From Gambelia wislizenii (taxonomy: Eukaryota; Chordata; Lepidosauria; Squamata; Crotaphytidae), in NCBI GenBank assembly GCA_030847615.1, contig JAUMIR010000001.1, positions 65,733,501 through 65,797,500 on the forward strand: a DNA stretch of 64,000 nt. The letters are read 5' to 3'. Shown here one piece after another: positions 46,101 to 56,539 of this stretch. The position numbers and the translations under genes were made by a program. The notes below the pieces were generated by a model. The model saw only the letters and a program-made list of their open reading frames with translations. It did not search any database and was not told the origin of the DNA. Positions within the stretch are counted from its first letter, which is position 1. The number at the start of each line of letters is the position of its first letter.

Positions 46101-49100
46101 TCTGGAAATGCTTTATTTTTACAGTAATAGCATATGGCACCATACTCACAAATGTTGAAAGACACTGTTATGATTTGAAACATATGTCAACAAATGAGAA
46201 GCTTAGTGTTACATGACAAGCATATGATTAAAAAACATATTGTTTATGTAATGACTATTTCTTCTAGCTGTCAAGCAATTTGATATTTCTTTGACTTAAT
46301 CTTTGCTAGGAGACCATTTCCACTTCTTTGGTGGTACTTTTACATTTCAGGTACGAATCTGACACCGTCCATGCCAGTTTAAATTTCTAATTGATGGTAT
46401 ATTAAAAGACAAAAAATCTATTTATCTGTGAATAGATTTACAGTATAAATACCCACGCTCTTCATTAATACACTTTCTAGCAAATGTGGAACTATGACTT
46501 AATTAAAAAGAAAAAGAAGCCAAAGAAGGCTCATGTTTTGTTGAAGTTAAACTTCTGTTCTAAAAGGCAAAACAGCTCATATGTGAAGCAAATGCTTTGC
46601 ATGAAGAAGCTCCCAAGTTCAATCCTGACATCTCCAGTTAAAAGGATAAGGTCAGGTGATGGGAAAGATCTTTGTCCAAGACTATGAGGAGTTAGTTCAC
46701 CACCAAGAGTAGACAATACCAAGAGCTTGGGTACAACTCCCAGACTCCCACAGCTATAAGAGATGCTGGCCATGCTAGCTGGACAGTTCTGGGAACTCTT
46801 GGCAAAAAAGTAACTTTTGTAAATTGGACTAGATAGATTGATAGCCTTACCTGGTATAAATCAATTTGCTATGTACTGTACATAGTTAGTTGTAATCCAG
46901 GTTGTTTTGTTGAACAATTGTTTAATGTAACAGAAAGCCATTCTGCTCCCAGCAAATTAGGTTAATGCTGTTTTAACTGTACACTGTCCCCAAAGGAGAA
47001 TCAAAACAGAAAAGTAAAAAAAGAGAAGTCAAAATATATTTTTAGCACTCACTGTGTCAGTTCTATTGTGGCCTTTCTAGAAAAAAGCCAGGCAGTTTTC
47101 TCTTTTGCATCTTTTGGAATATCATTTTTATCTTCGTATGCCAGAAAGTAGAGGGAGAATTTCATGGTAGGAAAGTCATATTTCTGAAGTAGGCTAGAAG
47201 ACAACAGTACGTGCATTTATATAACACAAACCAAAAGGATACCAACCTACACATTTAAAGATCTATAAGTTCCCATCTTCTATAGAAGGATCAGTAGCAT
47301 TTCAGACACAAAACTTTAGCATGGAGAAAGCTTTAATGAAATAGTCTACCTCATCCGATCTAAAGAAGAATGTTTATGCCACAATAAATCTTTCAGTCTT
47401 GGATTTAAAAGTTGTCTTGCACACTTACAAGGACACTTTTCTTGTGAACTGAAGCCCCAGATTCTTTTAATTTCTCTTTCCCAGTACAGCCCCTCTATGC
47501 CTCATTCTACCACTTATAGGAAACACATCTTCTGTATGTAAGAAGGTAAAAGAGTAAGGATTCCTTGCAGTTGCTTGCCCCTTGATTTATACAAGTATGC
47601 AACCAAATTAAAAACAACAAAACGTTACAGCTAAGGTTCACAATGACCAAAAATCCTTATGACATAATTTTCTTTCAAAAATATTGAGGGACTGAAGTAT
47701 GTATGTGGGGAGAGGGGGGGCATTCTGTGGATTGCATTATTATATTGTGTCATTAATTTTGGCACATGTTTGCATATATGTTTGTAACATCCACAGCCTG
47801 CAGAACTGCAAAGAATGTCACCAGTAAGGTTCTGGATGGCTGTAATGATATGGGGTCCACAGCATGTATGTGCTTCATCCATTGATGAGCTGAATTAAAT
47901 TACAGTACGACTCCCATATCCATGGGGCATATGTTCCTAAACAATGGGTAACAGCAAACCCTATTGAAATGAACGACTTTGCATGCATACACCCCATACA
48001 GGTATGTCTCAGTTTTGACAATAATCTGGCATTCAACTGGTTTTCAGGTTTGCTGCAATTCTTTTCTAGCATGACTCTCCATTCAACTCTTGCACTTACT
48101 CCACATCCCTTGTGAAGTGCCTGTTCAGACCCAAGGCCAATAATGCAGTTTGACCTTTGAGGCCATGTTGGCAGCTTGGCGTTTCTGTGAGAGTTGTTGT
48201 CTTTGCAAACAGGGAAGTGCTTACTGTGGGGATATCCACAGTTATTCAACTACTATGGCACCAAAGTTACCACTACTCTTGAACAACTGCTGCCCTCAGA
48301 GACACTATGTGTCTAAACTCAGCCACCCCAAAAATACCACCAGTGTAGCATTCCTAGAGGCACATGTGTATATTACAAGAATAGTTTATTAAAAAGAAGT
48401 TCAACATACATCTGAAAATGACTTTGCGTACAGAAGCATATGGTTACAACATTTCAAGGCTTGGTTGTTATTGTTACTTATTAACTGATCTGAATCCTAA
48501 TTTCAGATGAGGTGATAGCATCTAACACAACTCAGTAACTCTTTCCCTATCTCTTCATAATCCTAGCTGAATCCAACTAATTGTTCTGTGACCCCACATC
48601 CAAGCTCCTTCCTTTGACTGTCTCATCTCTCACTTCACTCTTCACTGTCTCTTCTTTAACTAAGAAATATTGCTGAGTCTAACTAATTTCTATCTGACTC
48701 ATTTCACACTCAATCAACACACAGCAGCCTTTTAAAAATCCTATTCCAACTCTTACCCAATCACCTCCAAGGTTCCACGATGTTGCCTACTCCCAATAGA
48801 TCAGTTATCTTTTCACATACACTATACATGACGTGCATAACCACACTTTACCTTAATTTCTCTAATAAACACAATGACCTTTTAAAAAACCCCAAAGTCC
48901 AGAACAAAATACAGTTGCCCCTCCACATTCGCAACTTTCACATTCGCGGTTTTGATCATTTGCAGAAAGCTGCCTGCGCCTACCCGCCCCCCCCCCGCTG
49001 CTCAACATCCCACTCCCTTCCCAAGGCAGCCAGGGGCTTCTTAGGAAGCTCCTCGCTGCCCTGGGAAGGCGGGGTGGGAAGCAGCTGGCGCAATTGCACT

Positions 49101-52100
49101 ATACCCCACTCCCTTCCCAAGGCAGCAAGGGGCTTCTCAGGAAGCTCTTCGCTGCCTTAGGAAGGGGGGTGGGAAGCAGCTGGCGCGCTCGCGCTACACC
49201 CCACTCCCTTCCCAAGGCAGCCAGGGGCTTCTCAAGAAGCTCCTCGCTGCCTTGGGAAGGGAGTGGGGTGGAAAACTGCTCACCGGCAGGCTCATTTCTT
49301 ATTCGCAGTTTTTTCACATTCACGGGGGTTGTCTGCCCCTAACCCTGTGAATATGAAGGGATGACTGTAGTCACTAAGTAAACCTATGGCAGGGGATAGG
49401 CAATGAACATATGACCTTCCAGATATTGTCAGGCCACAACTCCCAGCATTTCTTACTACAGTTGTCCCTCCACATTCACGGATTTGGCATTCACGGATTT
49501 AAGTATTCATGGCTTGAAAATATTCTTAAAAAAATAGTAATACAAAAAGCAAACCTTGATTTTGCCATCTTATATAAGGGACACCATTTTGCTAAGCCAT
49601 TGCATATAATGGGACTTGAGTATTCACGGATTTGGGTTTTCACGGGGGGCACTGGAACCAAACCCCAGCGAATGTGAAGGGACAACTGTATTTTCTGTGC
49701 TGGAAAAAGCTGATGGGAGTTACAGTCCAACAACATCTTGACTCCCACACACGTTATCCACCCTGGCCTAGGGTAATGGGAAGTTGCTGCAAAGTCTTGA
49801 GCTGAAAGAACAATTTCTGAATTTCACTGGGAATTATTTTAAAAAAAATAGCATAGGTAACAGAGCACTATCAATTACAGTTTACAAACAAACAAACAAA
49901 CACACAAACGTTTGCTGGTAATTCTCTGGAGCTCTGGCTCTGAAATTTACTTGTTTTCAAATAAGGCTTAGCCTTAGGCATATAGCTACCCATATTAACA
50001 GTATCTATGGAAAATATATTTACATATGGATTAACATTAGATATGGAAACTGATTTACATCATAACGAGTCAATACTCAAACACAAGAAAACTACCCTGG
50101 GTCAAAATGCTCAGTGACAGACATCATTTAGCATAACATTACAATTAAATATGCAAAAAGCAGATTGCTTCCCATAATTAAAGAGACACTGAGCCTCTGC
50201 AAATTGTAAACTAATGCAGGGGGCTCACTCACCCTCTATTTCTCACCATTTGCAGCAAACTGGTACCTCAAGTCTGGGGTAAAAGAAGAAATGGACTCAG
50301 CTTATTTACAGTGAAGGATGCTGTTATATATTCAGCAGTGCCACCTGTAAATCCCCCAGCAGCTGGTTGAGTAGGTGGATGAGTAATGAAACTACTGCTT
50401 CCCCAGGAATGGCATGGATCACTTCACAGTTGTAGGACAAATAGCAATTTGGGGCCCTGGTTTTACATTTTGTACCTCTTATTTGTATTAATTAGAAAGA
50501 GTATACAGAAGAGAGGAAGTATTTTTGCCAATTCACTCTTTAGCCCTCCATGCCACTTTCCACACTGTTCTATGGGTTCTTCCCAATCATATGCAATAGG
50601 TTTTCAGGGACCACTGACTAAAAACAACAACAAGCCAAAACCAAAAATCACTTCCTTTTCCTCTTCCATTAGCACCTTTTGTGTCAAAGACTTTTTCACA
50701 AACTGAACAGTACAATGTGAAGTCAAAGGCTTTCACGGCCGGCATCCATAGATTTTCCTTGGGATTTTTTCCAGGCTGTGAGGCCGTGTTCTGGAACTAT
50801 TCCAGAACATGGCCTCACAGCCCGGAAAAATCCCAAGGAAAATCTATGAACAGTACAACTTGATTCAACCCCTGAAAGTAGGTCATGCAATTTTGGATCC
50901 AGTCTCACATATCTACAGGACTGGCATGCTTCATTATGAGAACAACCACCTATTGAAGCCCTAATTAAGTGTGTGTGTGGAATTTAGTAAAAACGAGTTT
51001 GTACTTACGTCATTCCAAGAACTCTGGTATAAAAATCCAGTGATTTTTTAGGATCTTTTATTCTTAGCATCGTCTGTTGCAACAGAAAATCCTAAAAGAA
51101 GATAATTTGTTACATTTCTATGACTCACAAAAGACTGTTATTAGAATAGTTTTCCCATTCAGCAAATTTCAGTGTAGGCATAAACATGGTCAAGGGCAAA
51201 CTGTTATCAACATGCTTTCACACAGCAAAACAGAAATGTACAGAAGCTAGATTATCAGTTCTTTTAGGAATGGAATTTGGAAATAACACATTAAAAGCAA
51301 TGCTGCTATTTGGTACTTTTTAAATAGAAAAATGGTCAACAGTGGTGGAGCTTGCTAATATGATCATTATAATGTGACTTTAGTAAAAAGCTCACACACT
51401 CCATAATTGTTAAGGGGTGTGTGTGGGGAGGCTTGATGTTAGCAAGCAGGCTGTTATTAATTTTGCCTGTTTATTTATTTAGAGCACTGATACCCTTCTC
51501 TTCAGCCAAAAAGGCTCCAAAAGCAGCTAACAAATTGCTAATCTAATGATTCCCTGTCCTCAGGTTTACAATCTAATCCATACTTGAGGGGATAAATTAT
51601 TCCCCCTATCCATTATAACTGAAGTATCCTTAAATATGAAGACTCTCAAAAATAGAATGTGCATGTAGAAATGCCCTCCATGTGTTCAGTGTATCTTATT
51701 CCAAAGTAAATGCACATAGGTTAGATTGCAGGCAGCCTTTTATTATTTCTGGGAGGGCTCCACAACAATAGCTATCTCAACATTTCTTAGTGTTTGATCA
51801 TTTAGTATACTTTTGGTTGATAATTCCTGACAGGGCTGAATTACAAGAGAATTATGGTGGCCCAATTTTGCAGATCATTAGCCTAATCGGGAGTGGGGGG
51901 GGGCTCAAATGCCTAATCCCCCTTTCCAGGGTCCATGGACAAAACAATAATTTTATTGAAAATGGATTAATTTGATTATATATTGACATCCAATAGAGGG
52001 TACAATAGTAAACATACCCAGGAGCAATTGCAATAAATATCAATAGATGTAAGTGACAAGTGTAGAAGTGTAGGAGAAGTGGGGTTCATGTGTCTTATTT

Positions 52101-54167
52101 TCCCCTAAATTACCTGTTTCCCTTAATCTGCACACATCAAAGCATGGCAAGAGTATGGAAAAGTAGCCTTATTAAGCCTCTAGCAACCAGCTCAATCCTA
52201 TGTGCATTTTCTTCTTAGATGACTTACTGCCCTTAGTAGGCCTGATTCTCAGGGAAATTTGAATACAATTGAAACCCAAGGCTACTAAATACCCTAAAGG
52301 CACCTGATACCTTCTGATCTTGGAAGCTAAGCAGGGTCATCCTTGGTTAGTACTTTAAAGGGAGGCTGCCAATGAATGCCAGGCACTGTAGGCTATATTT
52401 CAGAGGAAGGAATTGGCAAAACCACCTTATGAGCATTCCTTACTTAAGAAGACCCTATGAAAATTCATGGGGTCACCATAAATTGACAGGCAATTTGAAC
52501 ACACACACACACACACACACACTAGATTTTCCATGGTTTTTTTTCCAGGCTGTGAGGCCATGTTCTGGAAGAATTTATTTCTGACGTTTCGCCTGCATCT
52601 GTGGCTGGCATTCTCTGAAGATGCCAGCTCTTGTAGTTCATCTTCAGAGAATGCCAGCCACAGATGCAGGCGAAACATCAGAAATAAACTCTTCCAGAAC
52701 ACGCCCTCACAGCCCGGAAAAAATCCAAGGAAAATCTATGGATGCCGGCCATGAAAACCTTTGAACACACACAATGTTAAATGCACTCACTAGGGAGGCT
52801 GTCATACTGAATTTAGCAGACTCTGTTTAATGCAGTGTAGATGTGTAAATAGCTATTGCTTAAAACAATTTGTAAGCCGCTCTGATATCCTTGCGGCTGA
52901 AGAGCAGGGTATAAATAAATAAATAAAATAAAGGACTTCAGACTGTATGGAGATGGTGAAAGCCAGCCATGTACACAGAGCACTCCTCCAAGCTATCTGT
53001 ATCAATGGCCTTCAAGAACCCTTTCCCACTACACAATTATAGTACTATGATTCCACTTAACCACCATGGCAACAGCCCTATGGAATCCTGGGATTTGCAG
53101 TTTAGGGAGCAGCATTTAGAATTTTCTGGGAGCTCTAGTGCAAACCCCAAGATTCCCAAAAGCCTTTCTCAACCTTTTTATCCTGGAAGAACCCTTGAAA
53201 TAATGTTCAGGTCTCAGGGAAGCCCTGCATAAACATTATTCTATATACTACTATTGCTTTCCCCCCACAATCACAATGTCTTGAGGAACCCCAGGCAACC
53301 TCTTGGAGAACCTTAGGGTTCCAGGGAACCCTGGTTGAGAAACGCTGTTCCAAAGGATGCAGCCAGGGCCATTAAAGTGGAATCACAGCGCTATAACTGT
53401 AGTGGGAAAGAGCTCGACGATGCAAATATTCTGAATCAGGTTTTAATTTTAACATTAATTATATTTTTATATTGTTTAATGTCTTTTTATGGGGGAGGGT
53501 GGGGGTGGGCGGCGCTTTTAGTCGTTATTACAATGTTTTAATTGTTGGAAGCTGCCACGATTGTTTTTAGCAGAGGGGCGGGGCATAAGTAAATATTATT
53601 ACAGTATTATTATTATTATTATTATTAAGAGGCCGCATATTCGTCCCGACCCTGCAACAGGGCAATCTTCTAACCTCTACTCAGCAGCAAGTCCCACCGT
53701 TTCCAAATGGGACTTACGCCTAGGTAAATGCGTCGAGGACTACAACGTGCATAAATCAGGGCAGCCTCTCTGCCTTAGGGAGCTCATGCATCCCAGGCCA
53801 GGGGGGAATTTGATCCTTCAGGTCACCGTCTTATTAAAGTTCAGGCACGCAAACTTTCGAGCGAAAGCTAACACCCAACCTGGTGGTTTTGCCCCACTCC
53901 ATTTTTTAGGCAATGTCTTTTGCAGAGCTCTGCCAAAAAGTAGGGACGGTAGGAGTCGATTGCAAAGGAACCAAGAAATAAATGCCTCCCTCCCCGTTTC
54001 CAGCATGGCTTCACTATTTTAAACGGGGGGGGGAGAGGGGGAGACAGCCACCACTCATTACAAAATCTTCCCCTCCCTGTCTTTACCTTCGTGCTGGGAT
54101 GGGGGTCAGAACAGGCACTGAAGGCCGCCTCATCGGTGAGGCCGCTGAGCTCAGGTTGTTCGGACAT
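39079..54167 (-). CDS. GLO1: Lactoylglutathione lyase (glyoxalase I), six coding exons
   Basis: Cytosolic zinc enzyme that isomerises the hemithioacetal of methylglyoxal and glutathione to S-lactoylglutathione, the first step of the glyoxalase pathway. Coding exons: 54167-54087, 51091-51009, 47193-47053, 43216-43149, 40572-40483 and 39167-39079. All introns are GT-AG and all phases agree: 552 bases, 183 residues plus stop (human 184). Landmarks: [76 protein letters not shown] and [18 protein letters not shown]. Zinc ligands by alignment with human: Gln33, Glu99, His126 and Glu172, all present. The start ATG has a good context (taccATG) and falls just inside a GC-rich promoter. The protein looks fully functional. 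Confidence 0.97.
40165..40190. repeat. (AT)n microsatellite
   Basis: About 13 AT units in GLO1 intron 5. Confidence 0.95.
40483..40572 (-). CDS. GLO1: GLO1 coding exon 5
   Basis: 90 bases; reads [19 protein letters not shown] and [11 protein letters not shown] with split Gly codons at both ends. His126 is a zinc ligand. Acceptor 'tcttcag', donor GTAAGC. Confidence 0.96.
41040..43090. other. GLO1 intron 4, no gene recognised
   Basis: AT-rich intron without identifiable repeats of known family in my reading. Open frames are short and unsupported. Confidence 0.45.
43149..43216 (-). CDS. GLO1: GLO1 coding exon 4
   Basis: 68 bases; reads (H)[20 protein letters not shown] and GF, with split codons at both ends. 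This loop precedes the second glyoxalase fold. Acceptor 'tctttcag', donor GTATGT. Confidence 0.95.
43998..44115. repeat. MITE fragment ('ggcaacttgtggctctccagatg' family)
   Basis: Phrases for 'gcaacttgtggctctccag' and 'aatactggctggtctgagg' match a common reptile foldback/hAT MITE with the layout '...ccagatgttgttggactacaac...'. Related pieces occur at about 45275-45340, 46730-46790 and 49385-49775. Confidence 0.55.
44842..45267. mobile_element. Tigger-like MITE with three hairpin units
   Basis: Starts CAGTTGCCCCTCCACATTC and ends GAATGTGAAGGGATGACTG, flanked by TA on both sides (44840-44841 and 45268-45269), as in Tc1/mariner-pogo elements. The interior has three units of 96-97 bases, each pairing 'aaggcagcgaggggcttct' with 'agcccatcactgcctt'. 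It lies in GLO1 intron 3. Confidence 0.8.
45652..45753. repeat. Imperfect hairpin
   Basis: 'gctcctcctgctcttcactg' with the following 'gccataaaatgaccgtg' is matched in reverse complement by 'catggccatttcatggctgg' and 'agagcaggaggagc', with a loop around 'gggggctactccccc'. Probably a foldback repeat; family unknown. Confidence 0.6.
46000..47040. other. GLO1 intron 3, little recognisable
   Basis: Only a fragment of the 'acaactcccagactccc' MITE family near 46730-46790 is seen. No gene. Confidence 0.45.
47053..47193 (-). CDS. GLO1: GLO1 coding exon 3
   Basis: 141 bases; reads [39 protein letters not shown] and KATIELT with split codons at both ends. Glu99 in IELT is a zinc ligand. Acceptor 'cttctag', donor GTGAGT. 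Confidence 0.96.
47200..48900. other. GLO1 intron 2, no gene recognised
   Basis: Short frames on both strands without family resemblance. A possible decayed Tigger-type piece ('catatccatggggcatatg') lies near 47910-47980. Confidence 0.4.
48912..49367. mobile_element. Tigger-like MITE with three hairpin units
   Basis: Starts CAGTTGCCCCTCCACATTC and ends GAATATGAAGGGATGACTG, flanked by TA (48910-48911 and 49368-49369). Three units of about 95 bases, each pairing 'cttcccaaggcagccagggg' with 'ctcctcgctgccttgggaag'. Confidence 0.82.
49385..49775. mobile_element. Foldback/hAT MITE interrupted by a Tigger-like element
   Basis: Left half 49385-49458 ('gaccttccagatattgtcag', 'cacaactcccagcatttc') and right half 49689-49775 ('gctgatgggagttacagtcc', 'aacaacatcttgac') are the two arms of one MITE, split by the TA-flanked element at 49459-49688. 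Confidence 0.65.
49459..49688. mobile_element. Tigger-like MITE, 230 bp
   Basis: Starts CAGTTGTCCCTCCACATTC and ends GAATGTGAAGGGACAACTG, with TA at 49457-49458 and 49689-49690. The internal sequence includes 'gccatcttatataagggaca', shared with the copy at 58462-58676. It has no coding capacity. Confidence 0.85.
50716..50846. mobile_element. Short foldback element with 12-bp flanking duplication
   Basis: A 131-bp insertion flanked by identical TGAACAGTACAA (50704-50715 and 50847-50858). The interior is a hairpin: 'ccaggctgtgaggccgtgtt' and 'ctggaa' against 'ttccag' and 'aacatggcctcacagcccgg'. The left end extends further ('gaagtcaaaggctttcacgg') than the right, so the copy is asymmetric. Confidence 0.75.
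51009..51091 (-). CDS. GLO1: GLO1 coding exon 2
   Basis: 83 bases; reads [20 protein letters not shown] and YTRVLGM(T). Gln33, the first zinc ligand, lies in LLQQT. Acceptor 'cttttag', donor GTAAGT. Confidence 0.97.
52272..52498 (+). repeat. 5S rRNA-derived SINE
   Basis: The head is a decayed 5S rRNA: 'cttctgatcttggaagctaa', 'gcagggt', 'ggttagtact' and 'aggcactgtaggct', with the 5S internal promoter box AGCTAAGCAGGGT at 52325-52337. The tail ('gaaggaattggcaaaaccac', 'tggggtcaccataaattgac') is of the Bov-B/Sauria type. It fits the known 5S-headed Sauria SINE class and is not a functional 5S gene. It ends at a (CA)n tract, 52499-52522. Confidence 0.8.
52522..52765. mobile_element. Foldback element, long palindromic copy
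   Basis: Arms 'cctgcatctgtggctggcat' with 'tctctgaag' and its mirror 'cttcagagaatgccagccac' with 'agatgcagg' flank a short centre near 52622-52640. The outer arms 'ggctgtgaggccatgttctg' and 'cagaacacgccctcacagcc' also pair. Same family as 7014, 34975 and 50716. Confidence 0.8.
53028..53409. mobile_element. hAT MITE containing a second hAT-type MITE
   Basis: Outer ends are 'cccactacacaattatagta' and 'gcgctataactgtagtggg'. Inside, about 53163-53348, a second element has 'ctttctcaacct' / 'ggttgagaaacg' ends, related to the element at 415-778. The outer element's own sequence resumes after it ('gccattaaagtggaatcac'). Confidence 0.65.
53595..53628. repeat. (ATT)n microsatellite
   Basis: Trinucleotide repeat in GLO1 intron 1. 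Confidence 0.9.
54087..54167 (-). CDS. GLO1: GLO1 coding exon 1 (start codon)
   Basis: 81 bases, 27 codons: MSEQPELSG, then [18 protein letters not shown], ending in phase 0 at AAG|GTAAAG. The LTDEAA...CSD block identifies GLO1. It is one residue shorter than the human N-terminus. Confidence 0.96.
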
Positions 54168-54300
54168 GGTAGCGGAGCGGACGATCAGGGCGACTCCACT
54201 GAATTCTTTCTTCTCCTAAACTAGAGCGGCGTCTTCTTGCGATGGTATGGAACGCGGCCTAGCCAATAGCGAAGAGGCATGCAAATGAAGGTGGCCTTCC
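54168..54300 (-). promoter_or_regulatory. GLO1: GLO1 5' UTR and proximal promoter
   Basis: GC-richer stretch upstream of the start codon with an inverted CCAAT box (AGCCAAT, plus 54261-54267) and an octamer ATGCAAAT (54279-54286), no TATA box. This is the layout of a housekeeping promoter; factor binding is inferred. Confidence 0.55.
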
Positions 54301-54688
54301 TTTTTCCACGCGTTGCTCAGAGAAGGTCCTCCTCCCTTGGATTCAAAACGACGTTCCTACAACTCCCAGCATGCCTTGCTGAAGAGGGCTGTGATTATTT
54401 TTTAAAAATTATTTTAAATTTATTTTTTTATTTAAAAAAGCAGTCAAAAACTCAGTGACAGATCATTCAGAAATCACGTGCTTTAGCTATCAATTTCCAA
54501 TAAGAAGAGCTGCGTGTACTCTTGTCAGGAAGAAATAATGTTTGATTTGGCAAAGTGACAGCAATGTGAAGAAAGGGAAGAGGCAGGCCTAATTTATTAC
54601 AAGTGAAATTTCAGATGATGTTGCCAGTCAAGCATTGTGTTCGTCTTTTGAGCCTAATCCACACTACACGAATAAAGTAAATAATTAA

Positions 54689-54917
54689 GGGTGCATCCAT
54701 ACTGCACAAACAACCCAGTTTGAAACTGGATTATTTGCCATGGCTCCTTCCTATTGAAACCTGGGGTTTGTAGTTTTACAAGGTTTTTTTTAGCCTTCTC
54801 TGGCAAAGAGTGCTGGTTCCTCACCAAACTACAAATTCCAGGAATCCATAGGAAGGAGCCATGGCAAATAATTCAGTTTCAGATTGGGTTGTTTGTGCAG
54901 TATGGATGCACCCTTAT
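54689..54917. mobile_element. Palindromic hAT-like MITE
   Basis: Ends AAGGGTGCATCCATACTGCA and its mirror TGCAGTATGGATGCACCCTT, with arms continuing through 'gttgtttgtgcag' and 'ttgccatggctcctt'. The pairing even extends into the flanks ('aaagtaaataat' against 'atttatttacttt'). Confidence 0.7.
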
Positions 54918-54999
54918 TTATTTACTTTACAATCCCGTCTCACTGCAGGATCCAAGGCGACTTTCAACTATATCATTACAATTATGTATAATGTATGTC

Positions 55000-55562
55000 A
55001 TAGAATCATAGAGTTGGAAGAGACCATGAGGGCCATCCAGTCCAACCCCCTGCCATGCAGGAAATCACGATCAAAGCATCCCTGACAGATGGCCCTATCC
55101 AGCTGTGTTTAAAAACCTCCAAAGAAGGAGATTCCACCACACTCCCAGGTAGTGTATTCCACTTCCAAACAGCTCTTAACATCAGAAAGTTCTTCCTAAT
55201 GTTTAGGTGGAATCTCTTTTCCTGTAGTTTGAACCCATTGCTCCATGTCCTAGTCTCTGGAGCAGCAGAAAACAAGCCTGCTCCATCCTCAGTATGACAT
55301 CCCTTCAAATATTTAAACATGGCTATCATGTCCCCTCTCAACCTTCTCTTCTACAGATTAAACATGCCCAGCTTTGTAAGCTGCTCCTCATAGGGCATGG
55401 CTTCCAGACCTCCCACCATCCTGGTCGCCCTCCTCTGGACACATTCCAGCTTCTCAATATCCTTCCTGAATTGTGGTGCCCAGAACTGAACACAGTACTC
55501 CAGGTGAAGTCTGACCAAAGCAGAATAGAGTGGCACTATTACTTCCCTTGATATAGACGCTA
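55000..55562 (-). mobile_element. 5'-truncated CR1 LINE
   Basis: Minus-strand reading gives [54 protein letters not shown] and VWKWNTLPGSVVESPSLEVF, then the 3' end and 'catagaatcatag'-type repeat at about 54998-55012. Only the C-terminus survives, with a frameshift. Confidence 0.9.
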
Positions 55563-55876
55563 TACTCCTGTTAATGACTCGTGGCAGTTACATGCAATTT
55601 GTAATGATCAAAGCTTTAAAATAGATAATATTGACTTCAGACATTCAGACAATTAAGGATCCAAGTTACTATTTTTAGTATACTTTGTTCTTAATTTGAT
55701 GTTAGCTGCCCCAGGTCCCATCTCAGGAGAAAGGCAGGATATTAAATAAAAAAACCAAACAAATAATATGTTTATACAGGAAGCAAAGCAGCCGCCCAGA
55801 AATGTAACACTCAGCTGGGGGCAGTAGCTGTTGTTTAAGCTGCACTCCTAAAGCCGCTGTCATATAAGGCTGCTGT

Positions 55877-56072
55877 CACACTGCAGAAATAATTCAGTTG
55901 GACACCGCTTTAACTGCCATAGCACGATTACTATGGGATTCTCGGATTTGTAGTTCTCTGCCAGAGAACTCTGGTGCCACAACAAACTGCAGATCCCAGG
56001 ATTTCATAGGATGGAGCCATGATTGTTAAAGTGGTGTCAAACTGCATTATTTCTGCAGTGTGTCAGCAGCCC
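55877..56072. mobile_element. Palindromic hAT-like MITE
   Basis: Left end GGCTGCTGTCACACTGCAGA is mirrored by 'ctgcagtgtgtcagcagcc', with arms continuing through 'aataattcag' and 'caccgctttaac'. The central block contains 'ttgtagttctctgccagaga'. Non-coding. Confidence 0.7.
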
Positions 56073-56539
56073 TCAGTAAGCCCTGTTGAACTCGGGGAAC
56101 TTTCTTCTGAGTAGACAATGTAAATGACTGCACTGCTGTGAAAGCACAGCCACTCATGATGGGGATTCCTGGTTCACATTTCTATTGCCACAAACCTTCC
56201 TCACACCACCATCCCAAACCTCCACCTCAAAAAGCCAGATGGGAATGACTAAACTGAAATGCTCAGCGACGAGATGGCTGCTTCCACCCCCCAGCAAACC
56301 CTTTGCGTCTCTCATCAAAGATGAGTGAATGAGGGTTAGGTATCCATGGAAGTGGTGTCATAAGCAGCCATTCCTTGCTCAGCTCAGGTAATTTACAACA
56401 TAGGGATAATAAGCCATTTTCTCCTCTTAGAGTTCCACAGACATGACTATTTATGACATGTTAAGAAACTAAATGAAACCTTAACACAAGTTAAGACCAA
56501 ATTAGAAACAGCAGGAACTCCTTCTCATTTACTGCAGGA

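Noticed and set aside
52320..52390. Possible functional 5S rRNA gene
   Set aside because: Strongly diverged 5' part and a SINE tail instead of a T-run terminator; it is a 5S-derived SINE.
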